DNA of 62,590 nucleotides from Candidatus Helarchaeota archaeon (GTDB lineage: Archaea > Asgardarchaeota > Lokiarchaeia > Helarchaeales > HEL-GB-A). The translations under genes were made by a program, and so were the position numbers. Within the stretch, counting starts at the first letter, position 1. Each line of letters opens with the position of its first letter. Positions 1 through 8,486 of the stretch are shown here, piece after piece. Location of the stretch: contig JABXJU010000002.1 of NCBI GenBank assembly GCA_013375405.1, positions 1 to 62,590 of the forward strand, given 5' to 3'. The notes under the pieces are model-generated. The model was not told the origin of the DNA. It saw nothing but the letters and a program-made list of their open reading frames with translations, and did not search any database.

Positions 1-1
1 A

Positions 2-367
2 CGCTGGCAAGATTACCCGCTGGAACCAGTTGTTGATTATTTAAATAAGGTACGGGATGAGCAAGGTCTAAACATGCCCGTAGCTGCTGGGATAAATGCC
101 CGTCTGCTCCGAGACGGTCCAATAGATAAGATTGTTGATAATGTCAAGCGCTTTATTGATACGTTTGCAAGGGAACATGAATTAACAGTTTTTCTTGCCA
201 ATATTCCAGCTGATACTCCATCCGAAAACGTTCACGCTGCGATCGCTGCTGCGCATACATATGGTCTTAAGCCTATTGCAGATGATCTAGATAAAATTAA
301 ATTCAAACCGCCAAAGCGGGAATCATTTCAAGAATTTAAAAAGAATCTCGCTAAGAACGCAAAATAA
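2..367 (+). CDS. Uroporphyrinogen decarboxylase (URO-D) family protein, C-terminal part
   Basis: The reading frame is open from the left edge of the window, so the 5' end of the gene lies outside; about 121 residues are visible. The visible part ends with a segment reading NIPADTP, then helix residues and YGLKPI. This matches the end of the TIM-barrel of URO-D/MtaA-type proteins, in which a strand and loop (NIPpdTP) precede the last helix. Family members either decarboxylate uroporphyrinogen III or move methyl groups from corrinoid or other carriers to thiols. In anaerobic archaea the methyltransferase role is common, but the substrate cannot be read from this fragment. The next gene begins 16 bases downstream, so the two may be co-transcribed. 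An internal ATG at 74 is unlikely to be the start because the frame and the fold continue upstream. Confidence 0.65.
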   Translation, partial: RWQDYPLEPVVDYLNKVRDEQGLNMPVAAGINARLLRDGPIDKIVDNVKRFIDTFAREHELTVFLANIPADTPSENVHAAIAAAHTYGLKPIADDLDKIKFKPPKRESFQEFKKNLAKNAK

Positions 368-383
368 TAGAGGTTGTTTGTAA

Positions 384-776
384 ATGTCATATCCAAAAGT
401 TGAATTAAAGAGAGGGCTTGCTGGATTAATGTGGAAAATATTTAAAATCCTGAATGATAATGACGAATTCAAAGAAGAATTTGCCGATATAAAATTAACA
501 ATGCTGATGAATCCCAAAGATCAAAGAGTTGCTGCTATAATTAAGATAAATCGAGGCGCAATTAATATAGAAGATATAGAAAATGATAAAGAAACAATTA
601 AAGAAGTAAAAATAGATGCTCTGTTTGAAGCAAGTACCGAAACATTTGTAGACATGTTTACTACTGGATTATCCATACTTGGAATATTGTGGAAATTGAT
701 CACTAGAAAAGTAAAAATACGTGGAATGAGGAAAATGATGGCTTTAAAAAAGATCGTTGAAATACTAGGAATATAA
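384..776 (+). CDS. Small SCP2-like (sterol carrier-type) domain protein
   Basis: A 130-residue protein with no signal peptide. An N-terminal helical stretch is followed by alternating strand-like segments (VAAIIKINRGAINIED, KVKIDALFEAS). It ends with the arrangement typical of SCP2 domains: a 'tetF..mf..g....l..l..rKvKirG' segment and a final helix containing MALKKIVEIL. SCP2-like domains bind fatty acyl or other hydrophobic ligands or serve as small lipid-binding modules. Here the domain is free-standing, as is common in archaea. It follows the URO-D-family gene with a 16-base gap, which suggests one transcript. The assignment rests on pattern only, and another small alpha/beta ligand-binding fold is possible. 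Confidence 0.5.
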   Translation: MSYPKVELKRGLAGLMWKIFKILNDNDEFKEEFADIKLTMLMNPKDQRVAAIIKINRGAINIEDIENDKETIKEVKIDALFEASTETFVDMFTTGLSILGILWKLITRKVKIRGMRKMMALKKIVEILGI

Positions 777-1353
777 TTAGCAATATGGGGAATTTTTACC
801 TTTTAAGGCAGGAATCTTTCATACTGTTATCTCACAGATGGTCATTGAGCATGTAGAAGATGTTAAGAAGAATTTACGAAGGCTTTATCGGTATGCTAGC
901 GGTATGCTGGTATTTCCCAAAAATGGAGTTTCGATTACCGACTGCTAGGAGTTTCATTTCTAATTTCAAATCATACACTTTTGCAGTTCACCGAGAGGGG
1001 TTAGATATACGACGCAGTTGGAACATCCTCTTTGGAACTGGGAGTGAAGATAGAGAGAATGACTTACTTTATCCTGTTTTATGGATTGGATGTGAGTGGA
1101 CGCTGTGTGGTCGAGCATATTAACCAGATAGTTGAGCGAGGTGATTTTTCTACGACCTCTAAATTTTACGAGTGGTCGGCAAGATGGAAGTTGATTCAAT
1201 TAGGGCGATATCCTCGAATGGAAAGGGTGAAATATGCGATGCGAATTTGGAGTCAAGAAGAAACAATAATTTTTTGATTTTCGAGCATCTTAATTTTGTT
1301 ATAATATCCAAATAATAGTCAACTTTTTTAATTATGAAAAAGTCAACTTTTTT
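777..1353. other. Gene-poor stretch without a supportable gene
   Basis: Nothing in this stretch can be supported as a gene. Short open frames on both strands overlap one another and show no recognisable motif, repeat or ribosome-binding site. Two small direct repeats are visible: CGGTATGCT occurs twice around 888-907, and a 14-base repeat occurs at 1317-1330 and again at 1341-1354. The region could be an eroded gene or an intergenic spacer. Confidence 0.5.
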
Positions 1354-1354
1354 A
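1317..1354. repeat. 14-base direct repeat just before the GIY-YIG gene
   Basis: AGTCAACTTTTTTA occurs at 1317-1330 and again, unchanged, at 1341-1354, separated by ten bases. The second copy ends on the first base of the likely start codon of the GIY-YIG gene. It may be a duplication in the leader or an operator. No function can be read from it. Confidence 0.6.
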
Positions 1355-1617
1355 TGTGGGTTTACAAGTATTATGTTTATATTGTAAGATGTGAAAAGGA
1401 TAACTCGTTTTATACGGGATATACATCTGATCTTGATAGGAGAGTCAGGCAACATAACAATGGAATAGGATCGAAATATACTCGGTCGCATGGACCGGTT
1501 CAACTTTTGTATTATGAGATGTATAGAACAAGAAAAAAGGCGATGCATCGAGAGCGGGAAATTAAGAAATTATCGAGAAAAAGAAAAAAATTGCTCATGA
1601 GAAGCGAAACAAATTAA
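1354..1617 (+). CDS. GIY-YIG endonuclease-superfamily protein (YhbQ/UPF0213-like)
   Basis: An 87-residue single-domain protein. It begins with YYVYIVRC (the GIY half of the motif). YTGYT (the YIG half) follows at about residues 22-26, then DLDRRVRQHNNG with the conserved arginine and histidine, and a later glutamate in the REREIKKL helix. Length and layout match the small stand-alone UriC/YhbQ branch, whose members are metal-dependent nucleases or nuclease-like proteins of unclear cellular role. The ATG at 1354 puts the conserved core at the expected distance from the N-terminus. The nearest upstream gene is more than 500 bases away, so it is probably transcribed alone. The lysine-rich tail is typical of these proteins. 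Confidence 0.85.
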   Translation: MWVYKYYVYIVRCEKDNSFYTGYTSDLDRRVRQHNNGIGSKYTRSHGPVQLLYYEMYRTRKKAMHREREIKKLSRKRKKLLMRSETN

Positions 1618-1771
1618 TTAATATTTGCTAATTAGCAGGATTGATACTTGATAACGATAGTTTATGGATCTGGGTTTCATAAAGGATTTAAAACATGTTT
1701 CAGCCGTTGGATTCTTCATCATTAAGCGATTTCAGAACCGTCTCGTCATCATATACATGTTTTTAATTGAA

Positions 1772-3004
1772 TTATTCCTTTTTATCAGTATCGGATGATT
1801 TGAGTTGCATTTCTATTAATAACCGAGTGCGTTCTTCAAGGATGGTTGCAGGGATATCATATAAGGTAATGCGTCCTCGGCGCCCGCGACGTCCTCGATG
1901 TAGCGGGAGAATGCTTTTCCCAATAATACCCATATTAGTTAGAGTATCAAGATGTCGACGAAAAGTTGGTTTCGCATTGGCATGAACTGCATATTCATCA
2001 CATGCAACGCAATAATAGTCATAAGATTCATTTACAGTCGTTGCTGTAATGCCCGCGTGTTTTAAACGCTTTGCGATTGCTAATGCAGTTAATAACTCAT
2101 GGACTCTCAGGTCGTTCAAGATATCGGGACGTAATTCGGGATATACATATCCTTTAGCAGTGCGAATCATTTCTTCAGAAATAGAATCGGTATCTTCACG
2201 ATCTGCAATTTTTCCAGCATGATACATGATTTCGATTCCATGACGAGCATTGAGCGTTTTTGATGCGATATCAACAACCATATCAACAATATCCTCAGAA
2301 ATAGCCGCGGGATGGAACGCGAGATCAGCACGGTAATCTAATATTTCTTTTAGTTCATCCTGATTATAACCATTTAGTTGGATCTTATCATTAATATGCC
2401 CAGAAAGTGGCGCATTTAGCAAACTTTGGAATTCAGTGGGGCGACTAATGATTATAGTGGAGATCCGTGCTTCTCCAAATCCATGGATTTCAGGCGCATG
2501 GATTATACTGAGGATGTCCTCTGCACCAATGATATTTGCCTCATCAAGAACGATCAAAAGGTGTTTGTGTTCTTTTTTTAAGCGAAGAGTGAGCATTCCG
2601 AGCAGTTCATAATCAGAGTAACCTCTACTCGTAATGGTAAAGTATTTTGAAAGTAAATTCCTTAAAATTGCACTTTTGGTTCGAAAAGTGTAGCAATTAT
2701 AATAAGTATATATAATTTCGGCACTTCTTTTCTGTGCGGCTTTCACGAACCGCTCACAGAAATATTTAGTGGTGGCCGTTTTTCCAACACCCGCAGGTCC
2801 GATCATTGCTACGTTGATTGAATAGGACCCATTTTTACTGACTAGAGGTTTAAAATCGCGACTCAATCGAGCTAGTTCTTCTCGACGGCGGGGTAATTTC
2901 GGTGGAACATAGCTTAAATCAAGCGTCTGCTCATTTTTAAATACAGATTTTCCAGTGAGAAATTTTTCGATGTCGTTCTCATCCTCATTATAACCCAATT
3001 TCAA
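1772..3004 (-). CDS. cdc6: Orc1/Cdc6-type replication initiator ATPase
   Basis: A 410-residue AAA+ protein of the normal length for archaeal Orc1/Cdc6. The Walker A motif GPAGVGKT lies at residues 69-76 and the Walker B motif IVLDEAN at about 151-157. These are followed by a sensor-1 region ending in IIISRP and by the lid domain. The last 100 residues look like a winged helix, with a very basic hairpin (HRGRRGRRGRITLYD) that would sit in the DNA minor groove. These proteins bind origin recognition boxes and load the MCM helicase. The gene is divergent from the thiolase operon across a 98-base gap. In many archaea the gene lies beside an origin, but no clear repeated origin boxes were seen in the flanking spacers. 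A role in extrachromosomal or accessory replication cannot be excluded. Confidence 0.93.
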   Translation of the reverse strand: MKLGYNEDENDIEKFLTGKSVFKNEQTLDLSYVPPKLPRRREELARLSRDFKPLVSKNGSYSINVAMIGPAGVGKTATTKYFCERFVKAAQKRSAEIIYTYYNCYTFRTKSAILRNLLSKYFTITSRGYSDYELLGMLTLRLKKEHKHLLIVLDEANIIGAEDILSIIHAPEIHGFGEARISTIIISRPTEFQSLLNAPLSGHINDKIQLNGYNQDELKEILDYRADLAFHPAAISEDIVDMVVDIASKTLNARHGIEIMYHAGKIADREDTDSISEEMIRTAKGYVYPELRPDILNDLRVHELLTALAIAKRLKHAGITATTVNESYDYYCVACDEYAVHANAKPTFRRHLDTLTNMGIIGKSILPLHRGRRGRRGRITLYDIPATILEERTRLLIEMQLKSSDTDKKE

Positions 3005-3102
3005 ATCTCCAATGATCCACCGATTAGCATATATTATCTTTTATTATGAAGTCTAAAATATAAATGATAAATAAATTTAGTTGTTGTGAGAGGTAGAAGA
3101 TC

Positions 3103-4260
3103 ATGAAGAAAGTTGCGATTATTTCGTGTGGGCAGAGCAAATTTGGGTCATTTGTCGAAAAAACATATGAAGATTTATTTGCGGAAGCCTATCTTGAAGC
3201 CATAACGCATATTGACAATTTTGAGCGGTCTGATATTGAGGAAGCCTTTGTTGGATCCTTGGCATTTGGTGGTTCTCAATTAGGAAACATGAGTGCGCTG
3301 ATAGGTGATGCAATAAATGTGGTTGGCATCCCTGCTGCGCGAGTTGAAAATGCTTGTGGATCATCGAGTTTTGCGCTCCGGTATGCAATTTATTCTATCA
3401 TGTCGGGACAAAATAAAATAGCAATCGCCGGGGGCGTGGAGAAAATGCAAGATATTTCAAAAAAAAGCCGCTTATGGTGGTTTGGAGTTGCAGGGGATAT
3501 CAAGTGGGAACGTTTATCTGGAATGACCTTTCCTGGGAATTATGCTTTAATGGCAACACGGCATATGTATGAATTTGGGACAAAGAAAGAAGATATCTCA
3601 CGTTGTGCCGTAAAGAACCATAAATATGCGGCAATGAATCCAAAAGCTCAATATCAAAGGGAAATTACGCTTGAACAAGCGATAAATGCTCCGATGGTCG
3701 CATGGCCCTTGACTGTTTTTGATTGTTGTCCTTTAACGGATGGCGCGTCTATCGCAATTTTATGTGATGCGGAACTCGCAAAAAAATATACAGATACCCC
3801 TGTTCATGTTATTGGAATGGGAGCGGGAACAGATTACTTAGCGTTATATCGACGGGAATCATTAACGCGAATAGAAGCAGCAATTAAAGCAAGTCGAGCG
3901 GCATATAATATGGCTAAAATTGAACCTAAAAATGTTCAAGTAGCGGAAGTTCATGATTGCTTTACAATCGCTGAGATACTAGCTTATGAGGATTGTGGCT
4001 TTTGTAAAAAAGGTGAAGGGGGGTTGTTTAGTCATGAAGGGCAATCGGAAGTGGGAGGAAAGGTGCCAATTAATACAGGAGGCGGACTAAAAGCCAAAGG
4101 ACATCCTATTGGTGCAACAGGAGTAGCTCAAATTTATGAAGTTTGGAAACAAATAACAGAACGTCACCGAAATCAAGTGGATGGGGCGGAAGTTGGATTG
4201 ACGCATAATGTAGGTGGCACCGGTAGTGCTGCAGCCATTACAATTTTAAAAAGAGGATAA
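3103..4260 (+). CDS. Thiolase-family protein (archaeal acetoacetyl-CoA thiolase type)
   Basis: A 385-residue thiolase. The nucleophilic cysteine is C85 in VENACGSSSFA. Later landmarks are AEVHDCFTIAE with the active-site histidine, and GGGLKAKGHPIGATG, which covers the second conserved histidine and a glycine loop. Archaeal thiolases of this type condense two acetyl-CoA into acetoacetyl-CoA. They form a complex with HMG-CoA synthase, held together by a DUF35 protein, as known for methanogens. The next two genes here are the HMGCS-like protein (18-base gap) and DUF35 (11-base gap), so this is the standard archaeal operon order. The active-site residues are intact, in contrast to the next gene. 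The ATG at 3103 is preceded by GAGAGGTAGAAG. A related acyl-CoA thiolase activity is possible. Confidence 0.92.
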   Translation: MKKVAIISCGQSKFGSFVEKTYEDLFAEAYLEAITHIDNFERSDIEEAFVGSLAFGGSQLGNMSALIGDAINVVGIPAARVENACGSSSFALRYAIYSIMSGQNKIAIAGGVEKMQDISKKSRLWWFGVAGDIKWERLSGMTFPGNYALMATRHMYEFGTKKEDISRCAVKNHKYAAMNPKAQYQREITLEQAINAPMVAWPLTVFDCCPLTDGASIAILCDAELAKKYTDTPVHVIGMGAGTDYLALYRRESLTRIEAAIKASRAAYNMAKIEPKNVQVAEVHDCFTIAEILAYEDCGFCKKGEGGLFSHEGQSEVGGKVPINTGGGLKAKGHPIGATGVAQIYEVWKQITERHRNQVDGAEVGLTHNVGGTGSAAAITILKRG

Positions 4261-4278
4261 TAGAGGTGAAAAAACGAG

Positions 4279-5304
4279 ATGACAGAAATACACATTTGCG
4301 GATATGGGTGTTATATTCCTCATTATCGCATTAAAAGAGAAGAAATTCAAAAAGTGTGGGGACATTTCCAAGGAAAAATTACAGAAAAGGCGGTAATGGG
4401 GTATGATGAAGATGTATGTACGATGGCAGTAGAAGCGGCGAAGAACGCAATTGCGAATAGTGGAATAAAGCGGGAGGAAATTAGCGTAATTGCGGTTGGA
4501 TCAAGCTCTCCACCTTATGCATTACGCTCAATTGCAGCTGAACTTGCAATGGCTATTGGAATACCAATTAATATTCGATTGTTAGATTTTAAGGAATCAG
4601 AAAAGGCAGGAACAACCGCTCTCTTAACTTGTATGGATATCATTGCCAGTAAAGGTGGAAAGGGATTAGTTGTGAGCTCTGATGCGCCTGTTGCGATTGC
4701 CTCAAATTCCATAGAAAATACTTATGGAGCCAGTGCCGCTGCGTTAATTATCGGAAAAGACGATGGAATTGTAAAAATAGAAGGAACCACTTCTGCATCT
4801 GTCGAGATTATTGCAGATCGGTTTCGAAAGGAAGGTTCTAAATTAGTTGAAGATTTAGGAATTCCACAATATCATCAAATAGCATACATAAACTCAATTC
4901 AGCAAGCAGTCTCTCACTTATTAAAAGAATTAGGATTAAATTCATCAGATATTCAGCATTTATTCATTCAAGGACACGACACACGAGAACCTACTCGCGT
5001 TTTAAGAAAGATTGGATTTGATAAAAAAATGTTAAATACAAATACTATCAATTCAATCGGAGATAGTGCGGCATCTTCTGTATTAACGGGATTAGTGGGG
5101 ATCTTAAACACAGCTAATCCGGGCGAGCGAATATTATGTGCATCCTACGGTTCTGGGGCAGGTAGCGATGCTTTTAGTGTTATTATCAAAGAAAAGCAAA
5201 AAATATTAGAAGATATTCCTATCATGGCCACATATTTAGAAAATAAGCAATATATAGATTATAATCGATATCTAAAATTTAAGGAGTTAATTGATTTAGA
5301 GTAA
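4279..5304 (+). CDS. HMG-CoA synthase-family protein with apparently lost catalytic triad
   Basis: A 341-residue thiolase-fold protein aligning by eye over its full length with archaeal HMG-CoA synthases. Shared landmarks are YIPHYRI near the start, KAGTTAL (109-115), NTYGASAAALIIG, and the C-terminal ASYGSGAGSDAF. The catalytic residues differ. The Glu of the usual GSESHPY loop is Ser (GSSSPPY). The nucleophilic Cys of FACKAGT is Glu108 (KESEKAGT). The His of the FHQPNGK segment is replaced (FIQGHDTR). As remembered from methanogen HMGCS, these are all three catalytic positions. The gene sits in the normal archaeal operon between thiolase and DUF35, so it may be a structural or ligand-binding partner. 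Whether a true HMGCS exists elsewhere in the genome cannot be seen here. Confidence 0.85.
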   Translation: MTEIHICGYGCYIPHYRIKREEIQKVWGHFQGKITEKAVMGYDEDVCTMAVEAAKNAIANSGIKREEISVIAVGSSSPPYALRSIAAELAMAIGIPINIRLLDFKESEKAGTTALLTCMDIIASKGGKGLVVSSDAPVAIASNSIENTYGASAAALIIGKDDGIVKIEGTTSASVEIIADRFRKEGSKLVEDLGIPQYHQIAYINSIQQAVSHLLKELGLNSSDIQHLFIQGHDTREPTRVLRKIGFDKKMLNTNTINSIGDSAASSVLTGLVGILNTANPGERILCASYGSGAGSDAFSVIIKEKQKILEDIPIMATYLENKQYIDYNRYLKFKELIDLE

Positions 5305-5305
5305 C

Positions 5306-5312
5306 AGGAGGT
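5306..5312 (+). promoter_or_regulatory. Shine-Dalgarno site of the DUF35 gene
   Basis: AGGAGGT lies just after the stop codon of the HMGCS-like gene. It is 3 bases before one ATG (5316) and 6 bases before a second, in-frame ATG (5319). The spacing favours the second ATG, which would shorten the protein by one residue. Confidence 0.7.
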
Positions 5313-5315
5313 ATT

Positions 5316-5756
5316 ATGATGTGTGCCCATGTTAGTATTCCCAGCTATTGGAACTCGCTTCCCCAAAAGTATCGATTAATTGGTGGAAAATGTAAAGAAT
5401 GCGGACATATCAATTTTCCACCTCAAGTCTTGTGTGATAAGTGCTCCAAAACGAATAGCCAAGAACTAATTGAGCTCCCAAGTACAGGATCAGTTTATAC
5501 CTATACGATAATTGGGCGGGGCGCGGCCCCTCCGGAATTCACAAAAATGCAAAGCAAAAGCGGGGCCTATGCAATAGCGGTGGTTGAGCTGGATAATGAG
5601 CAAAAAAATAAGGTAAACGTGCAATTGACGGATTGTAACCCTTTGAAAATTAAAGTGGGGACTCGGGTTGAAGCGGTTTTTCGTATTATTTATGACCAAG
5701 AGAATGTACGACGATATGGATTAAAATTCCGTCCTTTTTTGAAAAATCCTAAATAA
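5316..5756 (+). CDS. DUF35 zinc-ribbon/OB-fold acyl-CoA-binding partner protein
   Basis: A 146-residue protein with the classic DUF35 order. An N-terminal helix (IPSYWNSLPQKYRL) is followed by a zinc ribbon with CKECG at about residues 26-30 and CDKCS at about 41-45. An OB-fold follows, starting at GSVYTYTIIGRGAAPPEF and including YAIAVVELD. In archaeal mevalonate synthesis this protein bridges thiolase and HMG-CoA synthase and lets acetoacetyl-CoA pass between them. The position as the third gene of the operon fits that role. It ends shortly before the convergent unknown gene, with only 24 bases between the two stop codons. Confidence 0.92.
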   Translation: MMCAHVSIPSYWNSLPQKYRLIGGKCKECGHINFPPQVLCDKCSKTNSQELIELPSTGSVYTYTIIGRGAAPPEFTKMQSKSGAYAIAVVELDNEQKNKVNVQLTDCNPLKIKVGTRVEAVFRIIYDQENVRRYGLKFRPFLKNPK

Positions 5757-5780
5757 TTACTTTTTTTAAAAGCTCTAAAT

Positions 5781-6938
5781 TTATTTGAAAACCGTATTTC
5801 GTCCTATTCCGAGTGATATAATTTTGGATTCGTCAATTTTCTCGGCAGGGGTTTCGTGGTTCACGTCAAGGTACACGCCGTTTTGAAATTCTTCAAGTGT
5901 AAGACCTATATCCGTAGGTTTCAAAAAGTCACCTTCTGGATATTTTCTAGTAAATCGGATATTGGGATCCTTCTTTTTTAAAATAGGATATTCAAAATTA
6001 ATCGTTTGAATGGGGAATGGCACGCCCTCATTTTCTATTTGATCTTTATAAATTTTGTAAAGGTGAGGAATTCGGTCTTGTACTAATTTTAAATTTCGAG
6101 GTTCGAAGGGTTGAATGTAAAAATTCATGTTTGACGATAATGAGGCTAACTTTTTGCAAAATTCTTTTCGTCCTTGATAAAAAAACATGTAAAAGGCAGA
6201 AGGAAAGGGGTGGAGGCCAAATGTAAAATCCGGTAACCCATATATTTCTTTACTTGCCCATCCTTGGAATGTTTCTACTAGGCTTTCATAATTACTAGGA
6301 ATGTACAGGAGGTTGTGACCCCAACCCGCAATAACAGTTCCCACGAAATAATCAGAATTTGCCCATTGGGGAGTCCTTTCATTACGGACATCTCGTAACA
6401 CATCTTTCAAGTATAATGCTGCTTTATTCAAAGTTTTAACTCGACAGGGTATTTCTCTTAATTTATACCCATATTTCATATGGCGCCTCTCTAATAACTC
6501 ATCTTCTTGACGAATCAGATACCAATCAACTGGAATCCCATCTTCGATGTGACAATTCACCAATATTAGAAGTTCGGCGTTGTAATCATGTACAATCGCA
6601 AACGTAAAATCAACACTATCTCCTCCAAATAATTTTTGCATTCCGACCACGAGATCGCTACGAATTGCCAGCGGTGGAACAATGGTAGTATAAGAAAGAA
6701 CCTTGTCCGGATCGCTTATCTCCCCTTCTATAACGGCTTTAAATGTGGATATTGACTCGTTCAATCTCGTTTCAAAAAAGGAGAAGAGCCCGTCACTACC
6801 AATTGCCTCATAAGTATCCACCCCTTCCCACCCGAGTTGCTTAAAAACTCGCCAGAAGAATGAAAGAACTGGCAGATACGGTTTTACATATAAATCATCT
6901 GACAATTCACCGTATGTATGAACCATTTCTCCACTCAT
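5781..6938 (-). CDS. Uncharacterised protein, family shared with 16542-17720 (copy 1)
   Basis: I do not recognise this 385-residue family. It has no signal peptide and no obvious membrane segment. It is clearly homologous to the 392-residue protein at 16542-17720. Shared blocks are HTYGELSDD/YTYGDIPDD near the start, DGIPVDWYLIRQEDELLERRH, LRDVRNERTPQWANS, a motif around YGLPDF, an HET/HES dipeptide region, and the ending SLGIGRNT. The invariant Asp, Glu, Arg and His residues suggest an enzyme or a ligand-binding protein. The two copies bracket the ferredoxin/flavoprotein island and both point into it from opposite ends on the minus strand relative to the island. The gene diverges from the first FixC-like gene with a 159-base gap. 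Function is unknown. Confidence 0.8.
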   Translation of the reverse strand: MSGEMVHTYGELSDDLYVKPYLPVLSFFWRVFKQLGWEGVDTYEAIGSDGLFSFFETRLNESISTFKAVIEGEISDPDKVLSYTTIVPPLAIRSDLVVGMQKLFGGDSVDFTFAIVHDYNAELLILVNCHIEDGIPVDWYLIRQEDELLERRHMKYGYKLREIPCRVKTLNKAALYLKDVLRDVRNERTPQWANSDYFVGTVIAGWGHNLLYIPSNYESLVETFQGWASKEIYGLPDFTFGLHPFPSAFYMFFYQGRKEFCKKLASLSSNMNFYIQPFEPRNLKLVQDRIPHLYKIYKDQIENEGVPFPIQTINFEYPILKKKDPNIRFTRKYPEGDFLKPTDIGLTLEEFQNGVYLDVNHETPAEKIDESKIISLGIGRNTVFK

Positions 6939-7097
6939 CCTTATTTTTATTTCTTTATCGAGTTAAAGGGCAATACTTTTTATTTAAACATAAAAAAGGG
7001 TTATTGTAAATGAAATATATAAAAATAAATACTTAAAAATATAAGTTTAAATAAAATAGGATAAAACGCGGTTAAATTTGAAGAAGGAATTTTTAAA

Positions 7098-8483
7098 ATG
7101 GTTGAATATGATTTAGTTATAGTAGGTGCCGGTCCCGGAGGATCGATTGCCGCCAAGATCGGGGCTGAAAAAGGTTTAAAAACGATTTTTATTGAACGCG
7201 GAAGAGTTTCTGGTGAAAAAAATTCAAGTGGATGTGGATTAGGTCCCAGAATGTGGCGAGATTTTCCCGAGTTAATGAAAGAATTAACTCCAGAGACATG
7301 CCCAAGTTTAAGGACGTGTGAAATCTACGTTTTAAGATGGATCGATATGAATGGTAGAATGCGAGGCATGCAAGGTTTCACGCCTTCCAACTCTGTATCA
7401 TACGATCCAGCCAGAAAATGGCATACAAAAAATGTTTATCGATCAGAATTTGATCCTTGGCTAGCTAAATTTGCCACGGATGCAGGTGCTGAACTTAAAA
7501 CTTCAACCTTAGTCACAGACTTAATGAAAGATGATAAAGGGAAGGTTATAGGTGTTAAAACAGATAAAGGTGAAGAAATTCGAGGTAAAATTGTGATTGG
7601 AGCGGATGGGGTCCTTTCAGTCGTGGCGAGGAAATCGGGCTTACAAGTTAAATGGCCTAAAGATCAAGTAACCATTGTTCCTCAATACGATTTTTCTTGT
7701 GATAAAGCAAAAGTAGATAAATATATTGATAATATGGCGGACAATCTTTGGTTTGGTGCGAATTTTCCTGGCGCTTATCAGGTTTTTTTCGATGAAGGGA
7801 TGCACCTGGGGTTAGGAAATTGGCTAGCTAGTTTTACCGAAGGACGAAAAAGTCCGCTTGCTTACCTGAATATGGTCCTAGAAGTACCTGAAATGAAACG
7901 AATACTTGAATTAGTGGATGCTAAGCCACGTGAAATTCAAAGTCATTTATTACCTTGGACATCTGAGCCATGTCCAACACAGACTGATAATGTGATGTTA
8001 GTAGGCGATGCAGCAGGCTTTCCATGCCCATTAGAGGCCGAAGGCATTTATCCTGCGATGATAACAGCGAGGTTAGCCGCTGAAACCGCCGTCGAGGCAA
8101 TTTCAAACGGTGATACCTCAAAATCAGCGTTGAAAAGATATGAGGAACGGTGGAGAAAATCGTCCGTTGGAATTGAATTCGAGGGTGGTCGGTCCTTACA
8201 AGAAATTTGGCGGGCGACTATATTCAATCCGGAGACGATGAAATGGTTTGTTCCATTTTACCATGAAGCGATGGGAGCATTTGCCGATTGGAGTGAACCC
8301 CATATTGTTCGATTCAAACAAATCTTTGAGGCAATCCGAAATGTCTATTTACCAAAATTACAACCGTTGATGATGAAATATGTTCTTCCCTTATTAAGTG
8401 ATGTTCTGGAAGAAGACATTTCCATACTTCCAATGCTGGAAGGTTTAATGAAACAAATGCGACCAAAGAGGAAAGGAGGTTAA
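7098..8483 (+). CDS. FixC / geranylgeranyl reductase-family flavoprotein, copy 1
   Basis: A 461-residue FAD enzyme. An N-terminal dinucleotide-binding motif VGAGPGGSIAA lies at about residues 9-19. NSSGCGLGP contains C46 at the place where archaeal GGRs carry a conserved flavin-side cysteine. VYRSEFDPWLA follows, and the second FAD motif VGDAAGFPCPLEAEGIYPAM is near residue 300. Family members either reduce double bonds in polyprenyl lipids or, like FixC/ETF-QO, pass electrons between flavins and quinones. The next gene encodes a FixX-type ferredoxin, the expected electron partner in both cases. A start at 7098 is supported by GAAGAAGGA upstream. The gene begins a tandem duplication (7098-8756 and 8769-10435). 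Substrate is not known. Confidence 0.85.
   Translation: MVEYDLVIVGAGPGGSIAAKIGAEKGLKTIFIERGRVSGEKNSSGCGLGPRMWRDFPELMKELTPETCPSLRTCEIYVLRWIDMNGRMRGMQGFTPSNSVSYDPARKWHTKNVYRSEFDPWLAKFATDAGAELKTSTLVTDLMKDDKGKVIGVKTDKGEEIRGKIVIGADGVLSVVARKSGLQVKWPKDQVTIVPQYDFSCDKAKVDKYIDNMADNLWFGANFPGAYQVFFDEGMHLGLGNWLASFTEGRKSPLAYLNMVLEVPEMKRILELVDAKPREIQSHLLPWTSEPCPTQTDNVMLVGDAAGFPCPLEAEGIYPAMITARLAAETAVEAISNGDTSKSALKRYEERWRKSSVGIEFEGGRSLQEIWRATIFNPETMKWFVPFYHEAMGAFADWSEPHIVRFKQIFEAIRNVYLPKLQPLMMKYVLPLLSDVLEEDISILPMLEGLMKQMRPKRKGG
8473..8480 (+). promoter_or_regulatory. Strong Shine-Dalgarno site of the first FixX-type ferredoxin
   Basis: AAGGAGGT overlaps the last codons of the upstream flavoprotein and is 6 bases before the ATG at 8487. 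This fixes the start of the ferredoxin and suggests translation linked to the flavoprotein. Confidence 0.75.
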
Positions 8484-8486
8484 AAG

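Noticed and set aside
860..1277. Overlapping short open frames on the plus strand (81-87 codons)
   Set aside because: They overlap one another in different frames, have no ribosome-binding site and no recognisable motif. Nothing shows that any of them is translated.
1618..1771. Possible replication origin next to Orc1/Cdc6
   Set aside because: Neither the spacer downstream of the gene nor the 98-base spacer upstream (3005-3102) shows repeated origin-box-like sequences or a clear inverted repeat. Only the position next to the initiator would support an origin.
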